A stretch of 11,835 nt of DNA from an uncultured Bacilli bacterium (GTDB lineage: Bacteria; Bacillota_I; Bacilli_A; RF39; UBA660). Location: the NCBI GenBank assembly GCA_947628765.1, contig CANRBD010000030.1:1-11835 (forward strand). The letters are read 5' to 3'. Shown one piece after another: positions 1 to 9,814 of this stretch. The position numbers and the translations under genes are program-made. Below the pieces are notes generated by a model, which saw only the letters and a program-made list of their open reading frames with translations, did no database searches and had not been told where the DNA came from. Each line of letters starts with the position of its first letter. Positions within the stretch are counted from its first letter, which is position 1.

Positions 1-36
1 CCAATTTAATTATATTACATTTTTTCTAAAATGAAA

Positions 37-74
37 AGACTGTTTTCAAAATCTTTTCACTTTGTCAACAGTCT
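37..74 (-). terminator. Second hairpin downstream of the acyl-CoA synthetase gene
   Basis: Inverted repeat AGACTGTT (37-44) and AACAGTCT (67-74) with a 22-nt loop. Read on the minus strand the hairpin is followed by TTTTCATTTT, as expected for an intrinsic terminator. The long loop makes it weaker than a classical one. It may back up the first hairpin at 79-103. Nothing else is recognised in the first 36 bases. Confidence 0.45.
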
Positions 75-78
75 GAAT

Positions 79-103
79 AAAAAGTTTAGTAATTAAACTT
101 TTT
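79..103 (-). terminator. Hairpin overlapping the stop codon of the acyl-CoA synthetase gene
   Basis: Perfect 10-bp inverted repeat AAAAAGTTTA (79-88) and TAAACTTTTT (94-103) with a 5-nt loop. The TAA stop of the ligase gene (102-104) is at the start of the 5' arm on the minus strand. The stem is nearly all A-T and its own 3' arm supplies the U-run. Termination strength is therefore uncertain. Confidence 0.5.
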
Positions 104-1796
104 ATTTTTTATCAAGTTTGCGATAATCTACTTTACCAAGCATGGTTTTAGGTAAAGACTTTCTAAAGTCATATTCTTTAGGTAACATATATTTAGCTAA
201 ATTCTTTTCACAATGTTCTTTAATACTCTTTTTAACTTGCATTGATGGTTTTATTCCATTTTTTAAAACAATATAAGCTTTAGGTACTTGAACTTTATAA
301 GGATGAGGAATACCAACAACACCACAGTTTAATACCGCTTCATGTTCCATAATAACATCTTCAATATGTGATGGATAAACATTATAGCCGGAAACAATAA
401 GCATTCTTTTAAGTCTTTGAACAAAGAATAAAACACCATCTTCATTTAAATAACCTAAGTCACCAGTATGAATCCATAACTTACCTTTTTCTTTTTCTAA
501 AACTTCATTAGTTTCGATTTCATTATCCAAATAACCAGTCATAACTGAAGGACCAGTAATATAAATTTCCCCAATTTCTCCAGTTTTTAAAGTTTCTTTA
601 GTATCAGGATTAACTATTTTAACTTCATTACTTGGAAGTGGAATACCGACACTGCCTAAAACATCAGAGCCTAAAGCTCCAAAAGTAACGGGCCCAGCGG
701 TTTCAGTCATTCCATAACCTTGAATAATTTTTGTTTTACATTTATGTTCCTTTAAAAACATATTAAATAATTCATTTTTAGTAGGAACCATCGTATCGCC
801 ACCAGAAACAATATATTTAAGTTGTGACAAATCGACATCTTTCATTCTATTATTACCATTAAAACTTTCAAATAATGTTGGCACACCTAATAAAACGGTT
901 GGTTTATATTTTGTCAGTAATTTATCAAAAGTTTTCGCATCAAACTGCGGAATTAAACTAACACTCGCACCTAAAGCAAATGGACAGTGTACATTAACCA
1001 CTAAGCCAAAGCAATGGAATAATGGCAGAATAGCTAAAACAGAATCCGTACTATCAATTTCTGGTAAACATATTTTAACTTGTTCAACGACAGCATTAAT
1101 ATTACCATTAGTAAGAATAATATTTTTAGGTACACCTGTGGTTCCCCCACTTCTTAAAATAGCCGCTGGCTGATCTTTTGATGTTAAAGCTACAACATTA
1201 TCATTACCTTTTCTACCAGCGGCAATAAAATCAGGCCAGAATAAATAATCATAATCGTTTTTATCGGGTAGTTCAACCTTAATTCCTTGGGTGACAAAAT
1301 AACCCATTTTAAGTATTTGTGGCATAGAATCGCCAGGGGTTACAATAACTGTCCTTTTAACATCAGTATCTTTAATAATATTTTTTATTTTTTCATAACT
1401 TAAATTAATGGCAATCAGATAAGAGCTTTTCGTGGAAATAAGCGAATCTTTAATTTCTTCTTCCGCTGATAATGGATGAAGCATACTAGCAATCGCGCCT
1501 ATTTTGTTAGCGGCATAAAAAGCATAAACTGCTTCTGGTGTATTAGCCATACAAATAGTGATAACATCACCTGGAGTAATACCTTCTTTAATAAAAGCTT
1601 TCGCACAAGCATCAATTTCGGCAAAAAATTGACGATATGTAATTTTTCTGCCAAAATAATTGATAGCAATACCATTTAAATTTTCTTTATTAGCTTCAAG
1701 AATAAGTTCATATAAAGACATATTAGGTACTTTAATGGTACGCTCATTTTTTTTATAAAATTTATCCCATGGATGTTTACGTTTAAATACTCCCAT
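102..1796 (-). CDS. AMP-forming acyl-CoA synthetase / AMP-dependent ligase
   Basis: A 564-residue member of the ANL (acyl-CoA synthetase, luciferase) superfamily. It probably adenylates a carboxylic acid, likely a fatty acid, and transfers it to CoA in the cytoplasm. Motifs seen: P-loop SGGTTGVPK near residues 216-224, GYGMTE at 360-365, TGD at 444-446, hinge RLKR near 461-464, SGYNVYP at 469-475, and the C-terminal catalytic lysine in TMLGK (K555). Both the large N-terminal and small C-terminal domains are complete, and the length is usual for the family. The ATG at 1794-1796 is preceded by a GGAGGG ribosome binding site and by its own promoter at 1821-1850. The substrate cannot be read from the sequence: a medium/long-chain acyl-CoA ligase is the first guess, an acyl-acid-specific ligase the alternative. 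No partner gene adjoins it. The basic N-terminus has no signal peptide. Confidence 0.9.
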   Translation of the reverse strand: MGVFKRKHPWDKFYKKNERTIKVPNMSLYELILEANKENLNGIAINYFGRKITYRQFFAEIDACAKAFIKEGITPGDVITICMANTPEAVYAFYAANKIGAIASMLHPLSAEEEIKDSLISTKSSYLIAINLSYEKIKNIIKDTDVKRTVIVTPGDSMPQILKMGYFVTQGIKVELPDKNDYDYLFWPDFIAAGRKGNDNVVALTSKDQPAAILRSGGTTGVPKNIILTNGNINAVVEQVKICLPEIDSTDSVLAILPLFHCFGLVVNVHCPFALGASVSLIPQFDAKTFDKLLTKYKPTVLLGVPTLFESFNGNNRMKDVDLSQLKYIVSGGDTMVPTKNELFNMFLKEHKCKTKIIQGYGMTETAGPVTFGALGSDVLGSVGIPLPSNEVKIVNPDTKETLKTGEIGEIYITGPSVMTGYLDNEIETNEVLEKEKGKLWIHTGDLGYLNEDGVLFFVQRLKRMLIVSGYNVYPSHIEDVIMEHEAVLNCGVVGIPHPYKVQVPKAYIVLKNGIKPSMQVKKSIKEHCEKNLAKYMLPKEYDFRKSLPKTMLGKVDYRKLDKK

Positions 1797-1820
1797 ACTA
1801 ACCCTCCAACATACAAATAT

Positions 1821-1850
1821 ATTATATAATAAATACCCCTTTTATTTCAA
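1821..1850 (-). promoter_or_regulatory. Sigma-A-type promoter of the acyl-CoA synthetase gene
   Basis: On the minus strand, TTGAAA (1845-1850) and a perfect TATAAT (1821-1826) are separated by 18 nt. The transcript would start near 1814, giving a leader of about 18 nt that carries the GGAGGG ribosome binding site. The promoter lies just after the terminator of the upstream operon, so this gene is probably a separate unit. Confidence 0.75.
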
Positions 1851-1862
1851 GTTTTCATATTA

Positions 1863-1886
1863 AAAGCATCTATTAAAAGATGCTTT
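1863..1886 (-). terminator. Intrinsic terminator of the pyrG-lipoprotein-capA operon
   Basis: Perfect 9-bp inverted repeat AAAGCATCT (1863-1871) and AGATGCTTT (1878-1886) with a 6-nt loop. On the minus strand it is followed by TTTTAATATG. The TAA stop codon of the capA-like gene (1885-1887) overlaps the 5' arm, so there is practically no 3' untranslated region. Confidence 0.75.
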
Positions 1887-3021
1887 AGGCGATATTATTA
1901 ATTGGAATATCTTTATTATACATTTTTACCACAGCACTATACTTATCATATAAGCGTTTATATTCGGGATTATAATTAGCGTTCATTTGACTAAAAGGTA
2001 TTATTTTAAAATTGGTCCATTGACTACCTCTTTGATAATAATTATATAAAAGTTCATTATTTAAATTTTCCAATTTTATTTGACTTTTACCATTTTTAGT
2101 TGTTTTAACCACATCAACCATCGTCATTAATTCTACCATCGTATTATAATCATTATTGGTCGATTGAGCAGAAATAAAATTACCTAAAGAATAAATGACT
2201 AAAGTATCATCAATATAAGTAATCGGTTCAATTATATGCGGATGAGTTCCAATGATAATGTCGGCTCCTAAAGAAGCTAAATATTCGGCTTCTCTTTTTT
2301 GCTCAGCTGTAGGTTCAGTTTGATATTCTGTTCCCCAGTGCATCGATACTAAAAGTAAATCAACTTTATCACGGACAGCTTCAATATCTTTTTTAGCTTG
2401 CGCATCACTATATAAATTTACTAAATATTCTTTACCTTCAGGAATTCTAATACCGTTAGTGCCGTAAGTGTATGAAAGAAGTGTATAACTAATACCATTT
2501 TTTTCTTTAATTGGTATTTTAGAGGCATTTTCAAAAGAATCATAACTGCCAGCCGTTAAAACATCTTTATCTTTGAAATAGTTTATTTCATTGATAATAG
2601 CTTTTTCTCCCCTATCTAAAGTATGATTAGTAGCAAGATTTATAATATTAAAGCCGGCATCTAACATTGCATCTCCAAATTCTTGTGGCGAATTAAATGT
2701 TGGATAATCAGATAATCCAATACTAGTGCCTCCTAAAACAGTTTCTTCATTATAAAATGCCAGATCATGCTTTTGAATAATCGGTTTAATTAGTTCTATT
2801 TGACTTTTAAAATCATACACCCCATTTTTATAGGCATCATTATAAACCGAACTATGAAGAAGCGCATCGCCAACCATTACAAGACTAACTTTTGATTTTT
2901 CTTCTTTAATAGGTATAGGTTTTACGTTTTTAGCATCACCAGCGCGATCTAAAAAGCAAAAAATACTAGCTAAAATAATGCCGATACTGACAATAGTTAA
3001 AAACCATTTCAAAAATTTCAT
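1885..3021 (-). CDS. CapA-family (PGA_cap) membrane-anchored metallophosphatase-like protein
   Basis: A 378-residue protein with an N-terminal membrane segment (residues about 4-24) and an extracellular CapA/PgsA-type domain of the calcineurin-like fold. Family motifs in order: MVGD at 49-52 with a following His56, YNEET at 90-94, LATNHTLDRG at 129-138, MHWGTEY at 227-233, GTHPH at 258-262, and YSLGNF further on. In Bacillus relatives CapA/PgsA takes part in poly-gamma-glutamate synthesis or export. Here no capB or capC lies beside it, so that role is not supported; an envelope hydrolase or phosphatase role is equally possible. The ATG at 3019-3021 has a GAGGT ribosome binding site that overlaps the TAG stop of the lipoprotein gene 9 nt upstream, suggesting translational coupling. 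It is the last gene of the pyrG operon. Confidence 0.88.
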   Translation of the reverse strand: MKFLKWFLTIVSIGIILASIFCFLDRAGDAKNVKPIPIKEEKSKVSLVMVGDALLHSSVYNDAYKNGVYDFKSQIELIKPIIQKHDLAFYNEETVLGGTSIGLSDYPTFNSPQEFGDAMLDAGFNIINLATNHTLDRGEKAIINEINYFKDKDVLTAGSYDSFENASKIPIKEKNGISYTLLSYTYGTNGIRIPEGKEYLVNLYSDAQAKKDIEAVRDKVDLLLVSMHWGTEYQTEPTAEQKREAEYLASLGADIIIGTHPHIIEPITYIDDTLVIYSLGNFISAQSTNNDYNTMVELMTMVDVVKTTKNGKSQIKLENLNNELLYNYYQRGSQWTNFKIIPFSQMNANYNPEYKRLYDKYSAVVKMYNKDIPINNIA

Positions 3022-3030
3022 GTTCTACCT

Positions 3031-3306
3031 CTATTCAAAATCGCAGTGGCCACCAGATGATTGAACAAAATTAATTAAAGCTTTTTTCCCATCTTCGGGT
3101 GATGAAACTCCAGTGAAATATGCACCATTAATTTCATCAATTTCAGCGCGTTTAATTTTAATTGTATCTAAAACATATTTAGAAATAAAACCATCTTTTA
3201 AAGTAATTACTGCTTCACGGTCATCAATAGTACAATGATAAGTTTCTATTGTACTACAACCACTTAATAATAAAGTAAAAGTAACTAAAAGTAATAATTT
3301 TTTCAT
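3031..3306 (-). CDS. Small predicted lipoprotein, function unknown
   Basis: A 91-residue protein. It opens with a typical lipoprotein signal peptide (MKK, hydrophobic stretch) and the lipobox LLSGC, so Cys17 should be acylated and anchor the mature 75-residue chain on the outside of the membrane. Two further cysteines, C25 and C88, sit near the two ends of the mature part and could form a disulfide. The rest is a mix of charged and hydrophobic residues with no domain that I recognise. A strong AGGAGG ribosome binding site precedes the ATG. It begins 16 nt after the pyrG stop and is followed after 9 nt by the capA-like gene, so all three are very likely co-transcribed. The linkage to the CapA-like protein suggests a shared envelope role, but this is inference. 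Confidence 0.8.
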   Translation of the reverse strand: MKKLLLLVTFTLLLSGCSTIETYHCTIDDREAVITLKDGFISKYVLDTIKIKRAEIDEINGAYFTGVSSPEDGKKALINFVQSSGGHCDFE

Positions 3307-3322
3307 GTCTTTCCTCCTATCT

Positions 3323-5037
<1,715 letters not shown>

Positions 5038-5042
5038 CTAAT

Positions 5043-6347
5043 ATGATTAAGCTTAAAGGAAACCTGTTTATTAAGTCCACTATTCTTTTAATAATCGGCG
5101 GTTTTATTACTAAAATTGTCAGTATGATTATTAAAATTGTTTTAGCGCGCTTAATTGGCACTGAAGGTATGGGCTTATATATGCTTATCTCGCCGACTTT
5201 TACTTTACTGATGGGCATAGCTAGTTTAGGTTTTCCCGTGGCTATTAGTAAACTAGTGGCCGAAGAAAAGAAAAATAACAAAAACTTAGTCTTTTCGATT
5301 TTACCTATTTCGCTTGGAATTAATTTGACTATTATGCTTTTACTTTTGTTTTTTGGTTCTTATATCAGTAATAATTTACTTAATGAACCACGAAGCTATT
5401 ATCCTTTAGTATGTATTGGTTTTGTTTTGCCTTTTATCAGTATTTCTAGTATTTTAAGAGGCTATTTTTTTGGTAAACAAAATATGCTTCCTCATGTTAT
5501 CTCTAATGTTACCGAAGACATAATCAGGCTTATATGCTTAATTATTGGTATTCCGCTTTTTATTAGTTTTGGTTTAGAATATGCCGTGGCCTTTGTCGTT
5601 TTAACCAATGTCATTAGTGAACTTACTTCTATTTTAGTTTTGTTCTTTTTCTTACCCAAAAACTTTACAATTACTAAAAAGGATTTAAAAATAAATAAGG
5701 GCAATATTAAAGAAGTATTTGATATTGGTATTCCAACGACAATGAGCCGAATTATCGGTTCGGTTGGATATTTTTTTGAGCCAATTATTTTAACTTATTT
5801 TCTTTTAAAAAATGGTTATACTAATAGCTTTATCGTAAATGAATATGGTATTATTAATGGTTTTATTATGCCCTTAATTTTAATTCCTTCCTTTTTTACA
5901 ATGGCCATAAGTCAAGCTTTAATACCTAATATTAGTAAATCTTATAGTCAAGGACATTTGAAATATAGCTATAACAAGGTAAAACTAGCCATATTTTTAT
6001 CGTTATTAATTGGTATTCCAGCCACGCTTATTTTTGAAATTGCTCCTGATATTCCAATGGAATTTATCTATAATACTAAAGCCGGTATTGAATATATTAA
6101 AGTTTTAGCGCCTATCTGTTTATTTCACTATATTCAAGCGCCTTTAACTGCTTCCCTGCAAGCTATGGGTAAAGCCAAAGAAGCTATGAATGGAACATTA
6201 ATTGGTACATTTGTAAGAGTTATTAGTTTACTAATCTTTTGTAATATGCATATCGGTTTATGGGGTCTTATTTGGAGTAGCGCTCTTAATATGATTGTCG
6301 TTACTATTCATCAATATATGCATGTTAAAAAGGCATTAAAAAATTAG
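5043..6347 (+). CDS. spoVB: SpoVB/MurJ-superfamily lipid flippase (polysaccharide biosynthesis protein)
   Basis: A 434-residue polytopic membrane protein, made almost entirely of hydrophobic segments (about a dozen by eye). The N-terminus, LKGNLFIKSTILLIIGG, then ARLIGTEGMGLY and GFPVAISKLVAE, is typical of SpoVB-type members of the MOP/MVF superfamily. These move lipid-linked saccharide precursors (lipid II or teichoic-type units) across the membrane. It is shorter than B. subtilis SpoVB (about 518 residues), so one or two helices may be absent. The homologous N-terminus fixes the start at 5043, although no ribosome binding site precedes it; the promoter is so close that the mRNA may be leaderless. 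It is divergent from pyrG and convergent with the repeat-protein gene. The symbol rests on the N-terminal resemblance and the nearby TIGR04086 and tgt genes. It need not imply sporulation. Confidence 0.85.
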   Translation: MIKLKGNLFIKSTILLIIGGFITKIVSMIIKIVLARLIGTEGMGLYMLISPTFTLLMGIASLGFPVAISKLVAEEKKNNKNLVFSILPISLGINLTIMLLLLFFGSYISNNLLNEPRSYYPLVCIGFVLPFISISSILRGYFFGKQNMLPHVISNVTEDIIRLICLIIGIPLFISFGLEYAVAFVVLTNVISELTSILVLFFFLPKNFTITKKDLKINKGNIKEVFDIGIPTTMSRIIGSVGYFFEPIILTYFLLKNGYTNSFIVNEYGIINGFIMPLILIPSFFTMAISQALIPNISKSYSQGHLKYSYNKVKLAIFLSLLIGIPATLIFEIAPDIPMEFIYNTKAGIEYIKVLAPICLFHYIQAPLTASLQAMGKAKEAMNGTLIGTFVRVISLLIFCNMHIGLWGLIWSSALNMIVVTIHQYMHVKKALKN

Positions 6348-6360
6348 CCAATTGGCTAAT
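6338..6360 (-). terminator. Shared palindrome at the convergent ends of the flippase and repeat-protein genes
   Basis: A perfect 18-bp palindrome (6343-6360), 7-bp arms ATTAGCC/GGCTAAT around AATT. It contains the TAG of the repeat-protein gene (6356-6358) and the end of the flippase TAG (6345-6347). On the minus strand it is followed by a run of Ts (6338-6343 on the plus strand are As), a good terminator for the repeat-protein gene. On the plus strand it is followed by CTTGAGC, so it should work poorly for the flippase. Confidence 0.7.
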
Positions 6361-7408
6361 CTTGAGCGTAGTTAATAACAATTGTAGCCGTTTTCTGGAA
6401 TTGCGTAAACCTATTCAATACGCCATTTTCATTATAATAAGTAGTAACTGTCATCGTCGTAGAATCTCCAGCGCGAAGCTTATCACCCACTTTTATTCCT
6501 TGAACATCAAAATGAATAATATCGCTGGCTTCATTAGCTGGGCTAATCATAATACTATCAACTTTAGCATTTAAAACTCCAGAGTTTTTAATTGTAAATT
6601 CATAAGTAATAGCATCGTTAGCTCCATTTAAAACAACATCAAAGACAGCATTAGTCGCCGTAAATTTTACTGGTGTTACTTCTCTAGCATCACCAAAAGT
6701 AGTTTTTACCTTGGCATTTGTAAAGCCAACATTCCAAGGAGTATCAGTTGAAGGTTTTTGTGGATTAGATGGTTCTTCGTTTGAATTATCATTTTTATCG
6801 CAGTTACGGTCACATACACCATCGCCATTATCGTCACAATTACGATCACAGACACCGTCACCATTTGTATCACAGTTACGAGTACATGTACCATTGTTAT
6901 AGCAATTTGAATCACATATACCATCACCGTTGGTATCGCAGTTACGGTCACACGTACCGTCGCCATTATCATCACAGTTTAAATTACATTTGCCGTCACC
7001 ATTACTATCACAATTTCGGTCGCATGTACCATCACCGTTGGTATCACAGTTACGATCACACGTACCATCGCCATTATCATCACAATTTAAATCACATTTA
7101 CCATTGTGACTAGTGTCACAATTACGGTCACATACACCATCATTATTAGTGTCGCAATTTAAATCACAAATACCATCATGATTGGTATCACAATTTAATT
7201 CACATTTGTTTTTAGAAACAATTCCCCAATAACTTAATAAATCATCAAAATAACTTCCAGAACTAGGGTTACCTGATAATACGTTATGGGCAAGTGGCGG
7301 AACAAAAAGAGCATAAAAAATCACAACGCCAAGGACTACAACGGCGAATATCCTTTTTTTACGTTCACTTTTAGCTACATTTTTCCTATCGTTATATCGT
7401 TTTCTCAT
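6356..7408 (-). CDS. Membrane-anchored surface protein with twelve Cys-rich calcium-loop-like repeats
   Basis: A 350-residue protein of unknown function in three parts. Residues 1-43 hold a very basic N-terminus and one hydrophobic segment (about 20-40), probably a signal anchor or an uncleaved signal peptide. Residues 69-210 hold twelve tandem units of the pattern CDxNCDTNGDGx. Each carries a CxxxC pair and a DxNxDGxxD loop like those of dockerins, EF-hands or thrombospondin type 3 repeats. All 24 cysteines of the protein lie here. After a Pro/Ser/Asn/Glu linker (211-224), residues 225-350 form a beta-rich domain starting WNVGFTNAKV, resembling Ig-like or TasA/camelysin-type surface domains by impression only. 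There is no LPXTG motif. A 17-nt-spaced promoter and an AGAAGG ribosome binding site precede the ATG. Calcium-dependent or disulfide-stiffened stalk function is inference. Confidence 0.85.
   Translation of the reverse strand: MRKRYNDRKNVAKSERKKRIFAVVVLGVVIFYALFVPPLAHNVLSGNPSSGSYFDDLLSYWGIVSKNKCELNCDTNHDGICDLNCDTNNDGVCDRNCDTSHNGKCDLNCDDNGDGTCDRNCDTNGDGTCDRNCDSNGDGKCNLNCDDNGDGTCDRNCDTNGDGICDSNCYNNGTCTRNCDTNGDGVCDRNCDDNGDGVCDRNCDKNDNSNEEPSNPQKPSTDTPWNVGFTNAKVKTTFGDAREVTPVKFTATNAVFDVVLNGANDAITYEFTIKNSGVLNAKVDSIMISPANEASDIIHFDVQGIKVGDKLRAGDSTTMTVTTYYNENGVLNRFTQFQKTATIVINYAQD
6779..7204 (-). repeat. Tandem 36-bp coding repeat, 12 units
   Basis: Eleven 36-bp units and one 30-bp unit encode residues 69-210 of the repeat protein. 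The short unit (CDSNCYNNGT, residues 165-174) lacks two codons of the DGD loop and has Tyr in place of the first Asp. Units 4-6 and 7-9 look like a duplicated block of three: bases 6921-6991 and 7029-7099, exactly 108 bp apart, differ at only about six positions, mostly silent. Confidence 0.9.
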
Positions 7409-7431
7409 AAAATACCTTCTCTACTATAACA

Positions 7432-7460
7432 AGTATATCATAACATATAATCTTTTTCAA
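7432..7460 (-). promoter_or_regulatory. Promoter of the repeat-protein gene
   Basis: On the minus strand TTGAAA (7455-7460), 17 nt, TATACT (7432-7437). The transcript should start near 7425, giving a leader of about 17 nt with the AGAAGG ribosome binding site. Confidence 0.75.
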
Positions 7461-7482
7461 GACAAACAAATCAAAACAGAAA

Positions 7483-7513
7483 AAATATCACGTATAAGTT
7501 AAATAAATATCAC
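7483..7513. promoter_or_regulatory. Pair of direct repeats upstream of the TIGR04086 gene
   Basis: AAATATCAC occurs at 7483-7491 and 7505-7513, each followed by (G/A)TA. The two copies are offset by 22 bp, about two helical turns, and lie 24-54 bp before the ATG at 7537. This is the spacing expected of a dimeric operator, but in such AT-rich DNA it may be chance. No convincing -35/-10 pair was found for this gene; a lone TATAAT at 7446-7451 is the only candidate. Confidence 0.3.
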
Positions 7514-7536
7514 ATAACCTTAATTAGGAGGATTTT

Positions 7537-9017
<1,481 letters not shown>

Positions 9018-9040
9018 CTAGCCATCCTTTACTTATAGGT

Positions 9041-9070
9041 AAAATAAAAAGCAAAGATGCTTTTTATTTT
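9041..9070 (-). terminator. Intrinsic terminator of the Fic gene
   Basis: Perfect 13-bp inverted repeat (9041-9053 and 9058-9070, AAAATAAAAAGCA / TGCTTTTTATTTT) with a 4-nt loop. The TAA stop of the Fic gene (9064-9066) lies in the middle of the 5' arm. The T-rich 3' arm serves as the U-tract. The core GATGCTTT resembles that of the capA terminator. Confidence 0.8.
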
Positions 9071-9738
9071 GTTAATGTTTTTTGATGATTTGGTATTGCT
9101 TCGTTTTCTTTGATTGCTTCACCTATTTTATAATAATAAAAATTAGTTATTTTAGTATAATCATTATCACCGATAGCTTCTTTTAAAGCTTCTTTGTATA
9201 ATATTTGTTCATCATCGTAAATATAAACAGAAGGAAGACTGACATTTAATAGTAATTTATTGATAAAGCCTCTAATACTTCTTTTATTACCATCGGCAAA
9301 AGGATGAACATATATTAATTTACATTTAAGCTTAATACATCTATCGATATATTCAAAAATAAGACTGTAATCATTTAAAACATCTTCACCTAATTTTACA
9401 ATATCCTGAACTTCATAGTCAAGCTCTTTAAGGAAATTTCTAATTTCATAATGAGGCACCAAATCAATCGCCACTTCATTAAAATGCGCGGTTGCATTTC
9501 TAATCATCCCTCCAACTTCGGGATATGGTACTTTAGAATATAATTTTCGGTGCAGTTCTAATAAAGTATAAATATCAAAACGATAATTAATATCATCCGA
9601 ATAAACATACTTATACATTTCTTTAAGGCCCTCGTTTTCATAAGGATTAGAATGATGTTCTAAATTATTTTCATCGAAGGTGATATTTTTTTGATCTTTT
9701 TTACCATATTCGGTAATTAAAGCATATCCGTTTTCCAT
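9064..9738 (-). CDS. Fic-domain protein (putative AMP-transferase), with N-terminal inhibitory motif
   Basis: A 224-residue Fic/Doc-family protein. The active-site signature HPFADGNKR (residues 145-153, with catalytic His145) is followed by Arg156, as in Fic enzymes that transfer AMP, or sometimes another nucleotide moiety, to target proteins. GNKR with Lys is a known variant between typical Fic (GNGR) and Doc (ANKR). SNPYEN at 30-35 fits the inhibitory motif [ST]xxxE[GN]. Its place before the Fic core would make this a class II, self-inhibited Fic, needing no separate antitoxin; none is seen. GGMIRN (76-81) fits the substrate flap. It has its own TTGACT-17-TATTAT promoter and a GGGGG-type ribosome binding site. 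It sits between yneF and tgt, where B. subtilis has no such gene to my knowledge, so it may have been acquired. The target is unknown. Confidence 0.88.
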   Translation of the reverse strand: MENGYALITEYGKKDQKNITFDENNLEHHSNPYENEGLKEMYKYVYSDDINYRFDIYTLLELHRKLYSKVPYPEVGGMIRNATAHFNEVAIDLVPHYEIRNFLKELDYEVQDIVKLGEDVLNDYSLIFEYIDRCIKLKCKLIYVHPFADGNKRSIRGFINKLLLNVSLPSVYIYDDEQILYKEALKEAIGDNDYTKITNFYYYKIGEAIKENEAIPNHQKTLTK

Positions 9739-9761
9739 AAAAAAGCCCCCTTAACTAGGGC
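9739..9761 (-). terminator. Terminator-like hairpin ending at the ATG of the Fic gene
   Basis: On the minus strand GCCC (9758-9761) can pair with GGGC (9745-9748), with an adjoining T-G pair and a loop of 7 nt. It is followed by six Ts (9739-9744) directly before the ATG. No other terminator is seen after yneF. In RNA from upstream the hairpin would stop transcription and cover the GGGGG ribosome binding site. RNA started at the promoter at 9764-9792 should begin near 9756 and lack the 5' arm. Confidence 0.55.
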
Positions 9762-9763
9762 AT

Positions 9764-9792
9764 ATAATAGCAAAAAAAGAGAATTTAGTCAA
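9764..9792 (-). promoter_or_regulatory. Promoter of the Fic gene
   Basis: On the minus strand TTGACT (9787-9792), 17 nt, TATTAT (9764-9769): a near-consensus sigma-A promoter. Start of transcription near 9755-9757, giving a leader of about 18 nt. Confidence 0.8.
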
Positions 9793-9814
9793 ATTAAGAA
9801 AAAAGAAACATATT

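Noticed and set aside
1476..1679. Plus-strand frame inside the acyl-CoA synthetase gene
   Set aside because: Antisense shadow of a clear gene, without ribosome binding site or recognisable product. The same holds for small frames at 5018-5281, 5492-5704, 6362-6574 and 10989-11171.
6706..7113. Open frames on both strands in other frames across the repeat array
   Set aside because: A 36-bp period (divisible by 3) without stops opens several frames at once. Their low-complexity His/Tyr or Val/Thr translations have no ribosome binding site or family likeness.
6779..7204. Regular repeats as a possible CRISPR array
   Set aside because: The units are contiguous with no unique spacers, and they encode a clean 12-residue protein repeat.
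9064..9738. Fic gene as a truncated or frameshifted remnant
   Set aside because: The inhibitory motif, flap and full active site are all present in one frame with promoter and terminator.
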